From NCBI GenBank assembly GCA_948144175.1, contig CANXME010002538.1:1331501-1395500 (forward strand): 64,000 nt of DNA, read 5' to 3'. The DNA comes from Closterium sp. NIES-65. Its lineage: Eukaryota; Streptophyta; Zygnematophyceae; Desmidiales; Closteriaceae. The notes beneath the pieces are model-generated. The model was not told the origin of the DNA, searched no databases, and was given only the letters and a program-made list of their open reading frames with translations. The position numbers were made by a program, and so were the translations under genes. Of this stretch, positions 20,456 through 31,289 are shown piece by piece (the first letter of the stretch is position 1; the number at the start of each line of letters is the position of its first letter).

Positions 20456-20943
20456 GGGTTCTTGGCGCAGAAGTCAGCAGGAAGCGCAGCGCGGAAGCGA
20501 GCGTCACTAGTGCGCAGGTGGGTAATGAGGTCGGCGACTGTGGCAAAAGAAGCAAGGTTGGGAAAGAGGTACGGTAGCATGAGGCGGCTCAGTGCAGCAG
20601 TGGCAGGGGTGGAGTAGCGTGCAATAACGGCGTCGTACAAGGTCTGAGCACTCTTGTACGACCCAAAGTGTGCACACTCAGAGGGAGGGAGGTGGGGACG
20701 CACAGCAAGACGTGCAGCAGCATCGCGTGTGGCCCACTGTGAGCGAACAGTGGCATCTCTCAGTGAAGTGAGATCAAAGAGAGAGAGGCCGTCAGCTCTG
20801 TCGCACTGTAGGAAAAGCAGCAGGTCGTCTACCCACACGTCAAAGTCGATGGCTCTGCCCTCAGCGTCGAAGGTGAGGACACTGGGGGTAGCCATGACAG
20901 CAGTAGGGTGAGGGCAGTGCGCAGAGTAAAGCTCAGTGCTCAC
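20407..20943 (-). CDS. Copia B gag N-terminal domain
   Basis: The frame contains MATPSVLTFDAEGRAIDFDV (Met at about 20895), matching the gag starts of elements C and J, so that Met is the likelier start than the one at 20943. It continues WVDDLLLFLQCDRADGLSLF, SQWATRDAAARLAVRPHLPP and LYDAVIARYSTPATAALSRL, a helical copia capsid fold of the UBN2/DUF4219 type. At the poly-C tract (20447-20458, 12 bases) the frame moves away from the downstream gag frame. One base fewer or two more would join them. Confidence 0.85.
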   Translation of the reverse strand: MSTELYSAHCPHPTAVMATPSVLTFDAEGRAIDFDVWVDDLLLFLQCDRADGLSLFDLTSLRDATVRSQWATRDAAARLAVRPHLPPSECAHFGSYKSAQTLYDAVIARYSTPATAALSRLMLPYLFPNLASFATVADLITHLRTSDARFRAALPADFCAKNPPPPILHSLLHCHPPP

Positions 20944-21700
20944 CAGACGGGGCAGTGCAGGCGGCTCGGGCGGCTCGGGCGGCTCGTGCGGCTCGGGCGG
21001 CTCGGGCGGCTCGGCGTCTCGGCTGCTGGGCGGCTCGGGCGGCTCGGCGGCTCGGGCGGCTCGGGCGGCTTGGCTGCTGGGGCGGCTCGGGTGCTGGGGT
21101 GGCTCGGCTGCTGGGGCGGCTCGGCTGCTGGGGCGGCTCGGCTGCTGGGGCGGCTCGGCTGCTGGGGCGGCGGGGCCGGGAGATGCAGTGGCGGGGCCGC
21201 CAGGGATAGCGACGGGGCCGGTAGGTGCAGTGGCGGGGCCGTCAGAGGGGACGGCGGGGCCGTCAGGTGCAGCGGCGGGGCCGTCAAGTGCAGCGGCGGG
21301 GCCGTCTGAAGCAGCAGCGGGGCCGGCAGGTGCAGCGGCGGGGCCGTCAGGTGCAGCGGTGGGGCCGGAAGGTGCAGCGGCGGGGCCGTCAGGTGCAGCG
21401 GCGGGGCCGTCTGAAGCAACGGCGGGGCCGTCAGGTGCAGCGGCGGGGCCGTCTGAAGCAGCGGCGGGGCCGGCAGAGGGGACGGCGGGGCCGTCAAGTG
21501 CAGCGGCGGGGCCGACAGAGGGGATGGCGGGGCCGTTAAGCGTAGCGGAGGGGCCGGTAGAGGGGACGGCGGGGCCGTCGCAGGTGATCGCGGGGCCGGC
21601 AGAGGGGACGGCGAGGTCGCGAGGGTCAGAGGGGGGCGGCGCGCGACGCGGCGCGGCCGTCTAGGGGCAGCACGACGAGGCCGCGGAAGTGGCGCGCCAA
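20940..21700. repeat. Leader tandem arrays of copia B
   Basis: Two arrays lie side by side: GGGGCGGCTCGGCTGCT units (20955-21170), then a 21-bp unit GGTGCAGCGGCGGGGCCGTCA (21180-21600). They lie between the primer site and gag. All three frames are nearly free of stops, on both strands, because of the repeat unit. Confidence 0.85.
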
Positions 21701-21851
21701 AAAAAAAAGCGGGCGGCTCGACACGATCGGGCCGCCAAAGGAAAAAAAAAGGCCCAGCGCGACTCGGGCTAGGGCAGAGCGCGCTCCGGGCAGGACGAAA
21801 TAGTGGGTGGGCCCTAGGAACAGTTCCCACTAGGGAACCTGCTCGATACCA

Positions 21852-21986
21852 TGTTGAGATAGAGGCGAGGAATGAGTGCACTATGAAATGAAACAAGTAC
21901 AAGTACCAACCCTAATTGGGTTGTACCCCCTATGGGCTACCCCACTACAGCCTAAATATATGCATCAGTAATATAATCATCTGACA
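21852..21986 (-). repeat. 5' LTR of copia B
   Basis: 135 bp, one mismatch to the 3' copy. Flanked on the right by TSD GGGTA and on the left by the primer site complement (GGAACCTGCTCGATACCA, 21834-21851). Confidence 0.95.
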
Positions 21987-23571
21987 GGGTAGACCACCAC
22001 GAAACAGAGCCGGAGCCAAGGCTGAAGGTGTAACTATGTGACGACCGCTGCAGAGCCTGGTCGTCAGCCCAAGAAGTGTCAGCGTGACCTTTGAGGACTA
22101 CTCGACGGCGCCCTCCAAACACAAGCCCCCTGCTCGACGTACTGCACACGTAGCGCAACACCCTCTTCGCTGTAGCCATGTGCTCTGGTCGGTGTCTCCC
22201 AGGAGCAACATAGCGTGCCAAGATGCTAAGAGGGTATGCAAGGTCAGGTCGTGTGCAGGTCATCACGTACATGAGGCAGCCAACAAGCTCTGGGTACGGG
22301 CCACTTGGCTCTACGGACTTATCCGAAGGCATAGCTGAGAGCGAATGGCGAGTAGACAGAGGAGTGGCCTGAGGTGAGGAGTACGTGAAGCCAAAGCGCT
22401 GAAGGACCTGCTGCACCATGTGTGACTGAGTCAGGGTAATGGTGCGCTGCGCAGTTCACCCAGGTCTGTGCACGTGTGTCTCTTGTGCAGAAACAGGGAC
22501 AGGTCGGCTGTAAAAGGAGCAAACCCAAGAGCCGCAAGTGTAGTCCTCAGTGTGTCGTGCCACTCACGGGGCGCGTGGCGGAGATCGTAGACTGGCCGCC
22601 GGAGGCTCCACTGGGTACAAGGAGGAAACGACCCAGTGAAGCCAGGTGGGCGGCGCAGCCAGATCTCCTCGTGCAGGCTGCCCTGCAGGAAAGCCTTGCT
22701 GAAGTCAAGAGAGTGAAGCTCGTAGTCACGCTGAGCGGCTATGTAGCAGCACCCGAAGAGTGGTCATCTTCGGGGTGGGAGAGAAGGTCTCAAAGTAGTC
22801 AACTCCCTGCCGCTGACTGAAGCCTCGAGCAACGTAACGCGCCTTGAAGACAGGCGGAGAACCCGGCGGCCGCTTCACCCTGAAGATCCACATGCCAGTG
22901 ACGATGTTCACCCCAGGTGGGGGAACCTCGCCAACGTAGGTGCCTGTGGACTTCCAGGAAGCCATCTCTGTGTCCATGGCCGACTGCCACTGTGAGGAGT
23001 AGGGACCCTCGATCGCCTCAGCGTACGATCGAGGAGTCGGGATGTCTGGTGCATCCGGGTCTCCCTCAGGGGCAAACAGCGTGGACACGAGATGGGGCAA
23101 AGCAGCAACAAAGCACTGGAACTCCTCCTGCCTGTCCTCAAGGACGTCCATGCTAATAGCACACTCACCCCCGACGGACGGAGGACAGACAGACCTAGAC
23201 TCAGCAACGAGACTAGCAGCGTAGTCTAGACGACCGCGAGAAGCGAAGTCAACAAGCTCAGCAACTAGGGTAGACGTAGCAGTGGACTCAAAGGAAGGGT
23301 CAGTGAGAAAAGTAGAAAGGAGACGCGTGACTGAAGGACTAGCAGCACAAAGAGAGTCAGACTCCGGGTCAGCAAGAGAAGGAAGAGAGGACTCTGGAGG
23401 AGACGGCAACGGGACACGCAGAGGAGCAGTTGAAGGACGCAGCGCCATCTGGTGTGTGCCGGGGACCGCAGGGTGACGCGGATGCGCAGTACGCCGACTA
23501 GTGCGAGCACCACGAACAGGCAATGAAGGACGAGACGCATGTAGAGAGAAGGTAGAGATGACACTCAACAA
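21987..23571 (-). pseudogene. Copia C reverse transcriptase and RNase H N-terminal part, RT core deleted
   Basis: The frame 22726-23571 encodes the RT lead-in (LVAELVDFASRGRLDYAASL), NIVTGMWIFRVKRPPGSPPV and ARGFSQRQGVDYFETFSPT. RT then continues in another frame with the DFSKAFLQG and PREWHDT segments (22520-22730). Compared with A and B, the region with the YVDD box and HVKSELQKRHTCTDLGEL is largely missing at about 22450-22495. The sequence passes from FLHKRHTCTDLGE-like remnants directly to HMVQQVLQRFGFTYSSPQ. RNase H follows (21987-22419) and is broken by element B. No polymerase can be made. Confidence 0.85.
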
Positions 23572-24430
23572 GACCTCCAGTAGGACTTGTGTAGGGAGAA
23601 GGAGCAGGTAGAGGGGAGGCGAGCTGTAACTGTGACTGTGACTGGACAGGCTGTGGACACTCTAAGGGAGGAGCAGGACTAGTAGAGGGCGGGAGACCAA
23701 GAACCTGCTCCAGGAGTGGAACAAAGTACGGCCTCGGAACCAGCAAGGACAGCGCCGGTACCCCCAGCGGCAGCACCAGCGCCAGCAGCACCTCCAGCTC
23801 CAAGAGCGCCAACTCCAGCACCCACAGAAGCTAGCGCTAGCAGCACCACCAGCGCCAACACCTCCAGCAGCTCCTGCTCCAGCACCTGGAGTTCTAGCTG
23901 CACCAGCTCCAGTAGGACCGTCAGCTCCAGTAGCCTCAGCAGCACCCCCAAACGCACCAGCACCAGTAGAAACACCAGCGCCAACACCCCCAGTAGCTCC
24001 AGCTCCAGCAGCACCAGCACCGCGAGCAACTCTAGCAGGACCAAGTCCAGTAGCCCCAGCAGCTCCCCAAGTCGCAGCAGCTCTAGGACCGCCAGGACGA
24101 GCACCTTAGGGACCAGCAGTAGCCTCTGCAGCTCCTGTAGCACGTCTCCAGCGGCGGGCAAACCACTCGCGCATCTCGTATGGAGAGCGTGGCTCCCGCC
24201 TCGACGAGGCACCGTCGGGGGCCACACAAGCAGGCCCAGCGCCCCTAGGCTCCGCACCCCCAGACCTAGCACCCCCAGGCTCAGCACCCCCAGACTCAGC
24301 ACCCTCAGTCTCAGCATCCCCAGACTCAGCACCTCCAGACCCGGCACCCGCAGGCTCAGCACCTCTAGCAGCACCAGAGTCAACAGCTACCTCGACAGGC
24401 TCGACTGCGTCTACCTGGGTCACACCTGAC
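23572..24430 (-). pseudogene. Copia C integrase-RT linker
   Basis: Low-complexity coding DNA: the motif RSPYEMREWFARRWRRATGA near 24140-24200, GGAESGGAEPGGA repeats near 24240-24370, then long leucine/valine- or Ala/Gly-type runs depending on frame (23750-24100). Homologous to the linkers of A, B, G and J but with different repeat numbers and order. Frame breaks are present and no enzymatic motif is seen. Confidence 0.7.
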
Positions 24431-25500
24431 AAGGCAGGACCCTGAGGGGGGAGGGGGTCTACCTGGGGGGGACCTGGCACAAGGAAGAGCGGGGGCGGGG
24501 GGAGGGACAGAGTGCGGTAGGGGGAGAGACGGTAGTAAGGCACCGACTCGTCAAAGGTGACATCCTGGGAGGACACAACACCGCGCGAGGTGGGGTGGTA
24601 AAACTGCCACCCAGGCGTGTCAGGGGGGAAGCCAAGGAAGACGTAGGGAACAGCACGGGGGGACAGCTTGTTCGTAGACAAGTCGCGGACAAACGCCCGA
24701 GATCCCCAGACCCAAAACGCAAACGCATCGCCAACCTTCCCCGTCCACCGCAAGACGGGGGAGGTCTCTGGCAAGGAGACCCGGGGCTGAAGGTTGAGCT
24801 GATGCGCGGCGTACTCAACCGCAAACGGCCACAGAAAATGGGGAGCAGCCGCATGCATCATGGACGTACGAGCGACGTCCATGACCATGCCATTGCGGCG
24901 CTCAGCAATCCCATTTTGCTGTGGAGAGGCCGGAAGTGTGAAGGTCTGGCGGATGCCCTGTGCATGACAGAAGGCTCCCAGACGGGCAGAGGAAAACTCC
25001 CCGCCTCTGTCCGAGAGCAGAAGTAGAAGAGGAAAGTCCGAGCCGAAACTCTCCCTGAGCTGGAGACAAGCTGCGCGGATCCAGTCGATCAACACCTCAG
25101 TGACGTCACCCTTGCTGTGCAAGGGGAAGACTGTGGTGTAACGTGAGTAGTCGTCAACCACCAGCAGGAAGTACCGCTGGCGCCCCTGCCCACTAACGCG
25201 GGCGGGGCCCCACACTTCCATGTGGAGAGTCTGCAGCGGAGCCTCTGTCGGAGGAAACTCTGAGAAGTGAGGGACGGCGCGCTGTCGCCCCTCGACGCAG
25301 GGGACGCAGGTAGGGCCAGGCCCCGGAGGTAGGGGAGGGAGAGACTGAGGGAGACCAGAGACAAGGACACGGGAGGCCATGCCTCTGAGACGAGGCAGGG
25401 AGGGGTGACCAAGGCGGTGGTGCCAAAGGAGAGTTTGGTAGGACAATAGATGGACATGAGCAAGGAGCAGACTCAGGACCAGACCTGGACGCTGCAGCAA
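24431..25500 (-). pseudogene. Copia C integrase
   Basis: The open frame 24106-25500 includes LLWHHRLGHPSLPRLRGMAS, CVPCVEGRQRAVPH (zinc-binding HHCC), LHMEVWGPARVSGQGRQRYF, LLLLSDRGGEFSSARLGAFC and SPQQNGIAERRNGMVMDVAR. In the DDE triad the first Asp (LHMDVWGP in B) is Glu here (LHMEVWGP), so activity is doubtful. The C-terminal region FLGFPPDTPGWQFYHPTSRG follows. A frameshift near 25450 separates it from the protease frame. Confidence 0.88.
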
Positions 25501-26977
25501 AAACTTGACTCGACGCAGCTACATGGCCAGACTCAGCAGCCGGTGGAGACTCAGTAGTAAGGGTGTACAGGCTCGACCCTGGCCGACGGGTGAACGTGGC
25601 CAAGTGTCGGCTTGTCCGAGCACACGTGCACTGGGTCACCCGCTGACTCGCAGGAGTGAACTGGTCAACCCCGCAATCCTGTAGGTTCGCTCCACTCACC
25701 AATTTCGTAAAGAACGAGGGAAGGTAGAGACCCGATAGGGTGCCAGAGGGGGCTGCCGGGCACGGAAAGAGAGTGGAGAAGCTAGCAAGGACAGGACCCC
25801 CAGAGGGGTCCGCCAGGGAGACTGCAACCGGCCGACTGAGCGGCGTAAGAGTGGTGCGGTCTCGAAAGAAGGAGCGGGATGCACACGAGACTAGGGTGAA
25901 GGTGTGTAGGGCCTGAGCCAACGTAGTACCCCAGAGAGCAGACTCACCAGCACCTGGGGCAGCAGACGCACTAGCACCTTGGGTAGCAGACGCCCTAGCA
26001 CCTAGAGCAGGTGCCTCACCAGCACCTAGAGCAGTGGCCTCAATGCCCGGGTCATGCGGTACACACAAGTAAGAGTCACCCGCAACACTTTCATCAACAG
26101 CATACATGGCAGCAAGAATAGCATCAAAATCAAGATCAAAGATAGCAGCCCCCGCCCTAGACAGCTTTCCCAAGCGAGGGATCTCTGAGGCTCGAGGGAA
26201 CTGGTGACGCCACGCGTCCGTCAGGCGGCCGAAGCAGCGCCGGGTGGAGTGCGGGCCCCCGCACTGCTCACCGGCGCGGTCGCCGGTGCGGAGAACGTAG
26301 GTGCAAGGCCCCGTACCCCCACCACGCTGAGGCGAAGCGTACCACTCACGAAGCTGCTGAGGGGACAGGGTCTCATGACTGCTCTGTTGCTGCTGGCGCA
26401 TACAACCACCGAAGCCACTCCTCTGCGCAGAGCCGCGACCAGGTCCACTGCTGCCACTGCCGCCTCCGCCACCTCCGCCGCCTCCGCCGCCTCCACCACC
26501 TCCGCCACCTCCAATCCCTCCACCACCGCCGCCGCCTCCTCCGCCTCTAGTGCTGCCACCGACACCTCCACCTCCCCCACTACTCCCACCACCACACCCA
26601 CCCCCTCCACTGCCTCCACCACCACCTCCACCGCCCCCGCCAGCCCCTCCGGCGCCCTTGCCCCCCTTGCCCTTGCCGGTGCGACGTCTCGCGCTCGGGG
26701 CAGACGCAGCGCCGTATGACTTGAAACCAACGAGGTCGGCCGCAGCAACAGAGGCAACAGAGGGCAAGAGGGGGGAGGGGGAACACCCCTCAAAGACGGG
26801 GGTGCGAGGGTCACCACGAGAGGCTCCTACAGCGACTATGCCCTTCTCTACTGCTAGGAAGTCCTTCTTGAGGAGGTCAACGGTGAGAGTGGTGGGGCAA
26901 ACTAAGAGGAAGTGGTCCCTGACTACGCGAAGAGAGTCAGAGAGCCGGGTGACTATGTAGTAGAGGGTGATGTACAT
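25501..26977 (-). pseudogene. Copia C gag C-terminus and protease
   Basis: After the poly-C tract the frame reads MYITLYYIVTRLSDSLRVVR, DPRTPVFEGCSPSPLLPS, the RRRTGKGKGGKG basic patch and a poly-Gly tract. It continues with LSPQQLREWYASPQRGGG and a zinc knuckle with the same C-x13-C-x3-H-x4-C spacing as element B (CTYVLRTGDRAGEQC, then GGPHSTRRC). The protease active site DSGAS has become VSCAS (TLVSCASRSFF), losing the catalytic Asp. The frame then drifts out of the integrase frame after about 25490. Confidence 0.85.
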
Positions 26978-26992
26978 GGGGGGGGGGGGGGG

Positions 26993-27453
26993 TTCTTGGC
27001 GCAGAATTCAGCAGGAAGCGCAGCGCGGTAGCGAGTGTCACTAGTGCGGAGGTGCGTAATGGGGTCAGCGACTGTGGGAAAGGCAGCAAGGTCAGGGAAG
27101 AGGTACGGTAGCATGAAGCGGCTCAGTGCAGCAGAGGCAGGGGAAGAGTAGCGTGCAACTATAGCGTCGTACAAGGTCTGAGCACTCTTGTACTGGCTAA
27201 AGTGTGCACGCTCAGTGGTCGGTAATTGGCGACGCGCAGCAAGGCGAGCAGTAGCATCACGCGTGGCCCATTATGAGCGAACAGTGCTGTCAGGAGTAGC
27301 AGGCGGGGCAGGAGAGGCACCTGAGGTGAGATCGAACAGAGAGAGTCCGTCTGCCCTATCGCACTGGAGAAACAGCTGGAGGTCATCTACCCAGACCTCA
27401 AAGTCAACAACACGGCCCTCAGCATCAAAAGTAAGGACACTGGGGGTAGCCAT
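26993..27453 (-). pseudogene. Copia C gag N-terminal domain
   Basis: Begins MATPSVLTFDAEGRVVDFEV at 27453, the same start as in B, with WVDDLQLFLQCDRADGLSLF. A TAA stop (near 27272) interrupts just before WATRDATARLAARRQLP, after which the capsid sequence goes on in frame to AEFCAKNPPPPP. It then leaves frame at the poly-C tract (26978-26992, 15 bases). Confidence 0.85.
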
Positions 27454-27499
27454 GACTGCAGTGGCCTAGTAGGGAGTGAGCTCACCAGTCGAGGATGGA

Positions 27500-28370
27500 G
27501 GGCCGGTTCGCACCGGTAGGAACACCAGCGGCTCGACAATAGGGCGGCTCAGTTGCTCGGTTGCTGGGCGGCTCGACGGCAGGGCGGCTCGGCTGGTGGG
27601 CGGCTCGGCGGCAGGGCTGCTTGGCTGCTGGGCGGCTCGGTCGCTGGGCGGCTCGGCTGCTGGGCGGCTCGGTTGCTCGGCAGGTGGGTGGCTCGGCTGC
27701 TGGGCTGCTCGGCGGCTTGGTCGCTGGGCAGCTTAGCGGTGACAGTGCCGCTAGGGGAGGTCGACGCGGCCGCACGTGACGGCGACGGGGCCGTAGGTGG
27801 CGGCGACGGGGCCGCAGGTGGCGGCGACGGGGCCGCAGGTGGCGGCGACGGGGCCGCACGTAATGGCGACGAAGCCGTTGGCGGCGGCGACGGCGCCGCA
27901 GGTGGCGGCGACGGGGCCGTAGGTGGCGGCGGGGCCGCAGGTGGCGGCGGCGTGGCCGCAGGTGGCGGCGACGGGGCCGCAGGTGGTGGCGACGTGGCCG
28001 CAAGGGGCCTAGATGGGGCCGCGGAGGGGCCGTAGGGGGCCTAGGCGGGGCCATAGAGGGGTCCCAAGGGGCCTAGACGGGGCCGAAGAGGGGCCGCAAG
28101 AGGCCTAAACGGGGCAGCGACGGGGCCGTAAGGGGCCGGAAAGGGCGCCGCGAGGGGCCAAAAGGGGCCGCGCGAGGGCCGGAAGGGCGACGCGAGGGGC
28201 CTTAAGGGGTCGTAAGGGGCGGTAAGGGCGGTGCGAGGGGCCGTAGAGGGCGGCGCGAGGGGCCGTAAGGGCGCCGCTAGGGGCCGTAAGGGTGGCCAAA
28301 GGGGCCGTGAGATGGGCCACTAAGGGCGGCTCGAAGGTAGGGAGGGCACACAGAGCTTCACAGGGCAAGA
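27500..28370. repeat. Leader tandem arrays of copia C
   Basis: GGGCGGCTCGGCTGCTG-type units (27540-27740), then a 21-bp unit near GACGGGGCCGCAGGTGGCGGC (27770-28010), then looser GGGGCCGTAAGGGGC units (28010-28340). Same position relative to primer site and gag as in B and J. Confidence 0.85.
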
Positions 28371-28453
28371 GTGAAGCGCGCTCCGGGCAAGGAAAAAAAA
28401 GTATCGTGGTGGGCCCTAGGTAGTGTTCCCACGAGGGAACCTGTTTGATACCA

Positions 28454-28577
28454 TGATGAGAAACAAGAATGAGTGCATTGAGCAGAGAGTGGAGTACAAG
28501 TAGGAAACCCTATATGAATGTACCCCATATGAAATGCCCAACTACGCCTACACAAACTATAGCATATATGCCTGACA
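28454..28577 (-). repeat. 5' LTR of copia C
   Basis: 124 bp, TGATGAGAAACAAG to ATATGCCTGACA, with TSD CTATG on its right (28578-28582) and the primer site complement GGAACCTGTTTGATACCA on its left. Confidence 0.93.
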
Positions 28578-28582
28578 CTATG

Positions 28583-30080
28583 AATCTAGACGGATACAGG
28601 GAATGTTCCTAAAACGACACTTGCACGGTTTGAACGGACGATGAACGAGAGTAGCACGGGTTACTTAGCACTCGTTATGGCAGCAACAAAGGAGGAGAAG
28701 CCGAGTTCGGAGCTACCTGCAACAGTGAAGGAGGTCTTGGAGCAGTACAAGGATATAATGCCCGACGACCTACCTGCAGGCGTACCTCCAGCATGCACCC
28801 ACGAGCACGAAATTCGTGGAGGAACCAGGTGCGAAACCCGTCTCACGTGCACCATACCGACTGAGTCCAACCGAACTAACAGACATGAAGAATCAGATAG
28901 AGTGTCTACTGGACAGACAAATGATCCGCCCATCCACCTCTCCCTACGGTGCACCAATTCTATGATCCATCCAAAACCAGACGGCAGTTTATGGATGTGC
29001 ATCGACTACCGCGTACTGAACAAACAGACAGTAAAAAACAAATATCCCATACCGCGCATAGACGACCTACTAGACCAACTGCATTGAGCAACAATCTTTT
29101 CGAAGCTGGACCTTCGGTCGGGTTACTGGCAGATCAAGATGGCAGATAACTCGATCCACAAGACGGCGTTTCGTACTAGATACGGCTCCTACGAATACTT
29201 GGTGATGCCGTTCGGACTCTGCAATGTACCAGCAATGTTTCAGGCGGAGATGAATCGCATCCTACGACCTCTGCTGGACGAGTGCGTGGTGGTGTACCTG
29301 GACGCCATTCTCGTCTACTCCAAGAACATGAAGGAGCACGTGGAGCATCTGCGGAAGGTGTTTGAGATCCTGCAGAAAACCAAGTTCTACGTGAAGCTAT
29401 CGAAGAGCGACTTCGCCTTGAAGAAGGTGCAGTTTCTCGGGCACATGGTGAGTGTCGAGGGCGTACACGTGGACCCGCGGAAGATCGAAGCCATCAAGAA
29501 GTGGAAAGTTCCGGAGAACGTGAAGGAGTTGCAGCAGTTCCTAGGCTTCGCCAACTATTACAACAGGTTCGTGCCGCATTATGCTAAGATAGCAGCACTA
29601 CTGACCGACCCACTGAAAAAGGATACGCCCTACAAATGGGATACTCCTCATCAGCAAGCCATGGAGTAGCTGCAGACAACACTGACTACAGCGCCAGTAC
29701 TAATCCTACCGGACCCAGACAAGGACTACGTGGTGGAAGCAGACGCTAGTGACCAAGCAGTCGGAGCAGTACTGATGCAAGATCACGGACGCGGTTTGCA
29801 GCCCATCGCCTACCTCGGTAAGAAGCTACACAGAGCAGAACTGAATTACCCCATCCATGACAAGGAAGCCTTAATGATATTCATAGCCTTCAAGGCGTGG
29901 AGGTGTTACCTAGAGGGATCCAAGACCACTGTCTATATTGACCACTGCAGTCTCAAGTACCTTAAGTCACAGCCAACGCTCTCACGACGACAGGTGCGGT
30001 GGATGGACTTCTTGGAAACTCACTTCCACTACGACATCGTCTACAAGCCCGGGCTACACAACAAGCAGACGCATTGAGCC
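28583..30080 (+). pseudogene. Gypsy D reverse transcriptase and RNase H
   Basis: Resumes after the copia C insertion. A lead-in [15 protein letters not shown] is followed by a frame-disturbed stretch, then [20 protein letters not shown], a stop, FSKLDLRSGYWQIKMADNSI, YLVMPFGLCNVPAMFQAEMN and the box VVYLDAILVYSK (29295-29306). There the second Asp of YLDD is Ala. RNase H of the Ty3 type follows: VVEADASDQAVGAVLMQDHG, LNYPIHDKEALMI and DHCSLKYLKSQPTLSRRQVR. In-frame stops occur at about 29086, 29668 and 30076. The two-Asp box is essential in this family, so the enzyme would be dead even without the stops. Confidence 0.92.
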
Positions 30081-31154
30081 ACCTCGGACATGTAGCACGG
30101 ATGGATGAACCCTCTGCTCAAGGGTCTATTCCAACATGGGTACTCCGTGGACGTAGAGATAGCTACAGCACAGACCAAGAAGCTGTAACAGTGGGAGAAA
30201 GTCTTAGCTGTCAGAAAGGGTTCAGGATTGATTTGGGTACCGAATCACGCCCCGCTATGGCAGATCCTATTGGAGGAGTTTCATGACGTACCATACGCGG
30301 GACACTTCGGGAGCAACAAGACATTAGCGGGAATAGCGAAGTATTACTACTGGCCCGGGATGGCAGCAGACGTGCAGCATTTTGTTACCTCATGCGATAC
30401 GTGCCAGCGGATGAAGAGCAGCAAGCAAAATAAAGCAGGGTTACTTCAGCCTCTACCCGTACCGGAGCAGCCATGGCAGGTCGTTAGCCTCGACTTCATC
30501 ACGGGACTTCCTTCGACCTCACGAGGGCATGATTCTATCCTCGTAGTGATCAATAAGTTCTCCAAAATGGGTAACTTCATCCAGACCAACGCCACGGCTA
30601 CAGCTGAAGCAACTGCTCGCCTCTTCTTCGATCGCATCATCACCATCCACGGCATCCCCGCTACACTTATCTCAGACAGAGACCCTAAATTCACAAGTAA
30701 TTTCTAGAAGGAGCTCATGGGATTATTGGGGACCAAACTTGCGATGTCCTCAGCATACCACTCACAAACTGATGGACAGACAGAGCGACTCAATCAGGTG
30801 GTTGAACAGTTACTACGCACAGCTTGCAAAGATGACGTCAGCCACTGGGACACACAGTTACCGACCCTAGAGTTCGCTTACAACAACGCATCACATGCGG
30901 CCACAAGGAAAACTCCTTTCTTCTTGTGTTACGGATGGGAACCACTCACACCACAGCAGCCAACCACACCGGCACACGTCCAAGCCGCACATGACTTCGT
31001 CACCACCATACAGCAACTATGGGAGAAGACTCAGCGACGACTCACCATGATGCAGACCTTCCAGAAGCAGTATGCCAATCGTCAGCGACATGATCAGACA
31101 GTAGCATTCGGAGATCAGGTGCTTCTTGACATGCGCAACTTGAACTTGTCTCAC
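30081..31154 (+). pseudogene. Gypsy D integrase, C-terminus lost
   Basis: The zinc-binding region reads HDVPYAGHFGSNKTLAGIAK, then FVTSCDTCQRMKSSK (HHCC). The catalytic core has VSLDFITGLPSTSRGHDSIL (Asp 1), LISDRDPKFTSNF (Asp 2), a stop at 30705, and SQTDGQTERLNQVVEQLLRT (Glu). The frame continues to GDQVLLDMRNLNLSHL, just before the chromodomain/SH3-like tail, and is then fused to LTR sequence at about 31155. The missing piece includes the C-terminal domain, polypurine tract and the 5' two-thirds of the right LTR. Confidence 0.92.
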
Positions 31155-31276
31155 CTTCGCGTAACACCTGGTTATGAGTGCTTGTGTCGACCATATATAT
31201 AGCCTCGTGTTGTACCCATATGATCATTCAATTCATTTCAAACGCTCTTTTCTGAGCTCAATCCTAGATCCTCACA
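31155..31276 (+). repeat. Truncated 3' LTR of gypsy D
   Basis: Starts abruptly at CCTTCGCGTAACACC and ends GATCCTCACA, matching the last 123 bp of the left LTR. The junction shares CCT with the integrase sequence, suggesting a microhomology deletion. Confidence 0.85.
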
Positions 31277-31289
31277 TCTCGCAATTCAT

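Larger units (their letters stand above)
14597..21986 (-). mobile_element. Ty1/copia element B, youngest insertion (7.39 kb)
   Basis: LTRs of 135 bp lie at 14597-14731 and 21852-21986 and differ at one position by my reading (GCG versus GGG near 14663). The TSD GGGTA flanks it at 14592-14596 and 21987-21991. Minus-strand order: 5' LTR, primer site TGGTATCGAGCAGGTTCC (21834-21851), leader array, gag, protease, integrase, linker, RT, RNase H, purine tract and 3' LTR. It is the most complete copia element here. Lesions seen: a frameshift at the gag poly-C tract, DSGA changed to DSRA, two nonsense codons in integrase, two more frameshifts and YVDD changed to YVDN. Confidence 0.95.
13906..28577 (-). 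mobile_element. Ty1/copia element C, split by copia B
   Basis: LTRs of 124 bp lie at 13906-14029 and 28454-28577, with TSD CTATG at 13901-13905 and 28578-28582. Minus-strand order: 5' LTR, primer site (28436-28453), GC-rich leader array, gag, protease, integrase, linker, RT, RNase H, polypurine tract and 3' LTR. Copia B sits inside RNase H. Removing B leaves about 7.3 kb. C is inactive: gag has a stop and a frameshift at its poly-C tract, protease has lost its Asp, and the YVDD region of RT is deleted. Confidence 0.93.
11264..31276 (+). mobile_element. Ty3/gypsy element D, split by copia C
   Basis: The order is left LTR (11264-11633), primer site, gag, protease, [copia C, 13906-28577], RT, RNase H, integrase and a truncated right LTR (31155-31276). 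RT before integrase is the Ty3/gypsy order. The TSD of copia C (CTATG) marks the exact break. The left LTR start is my best choice (TGTCGAG at 11264; TGCTGTCG at 11261 is possible). No 5-bp TSD was found for D, so its outer ends may be rearranged. Many in-frame stops make it a pseudo-element. Confidence 0.85.

Noticed and set aside
20908-21902. Overlapping long frames on both strands in the leader of copia B
   Set aside because: The 21-bp units are stop-free in most frames; no two copies keep the same predicted protein.
13906-21986. Copia C and B as two tandem elements
   Set aside because: The GGGTA duplication and the split RNase H show that B lies inside C.
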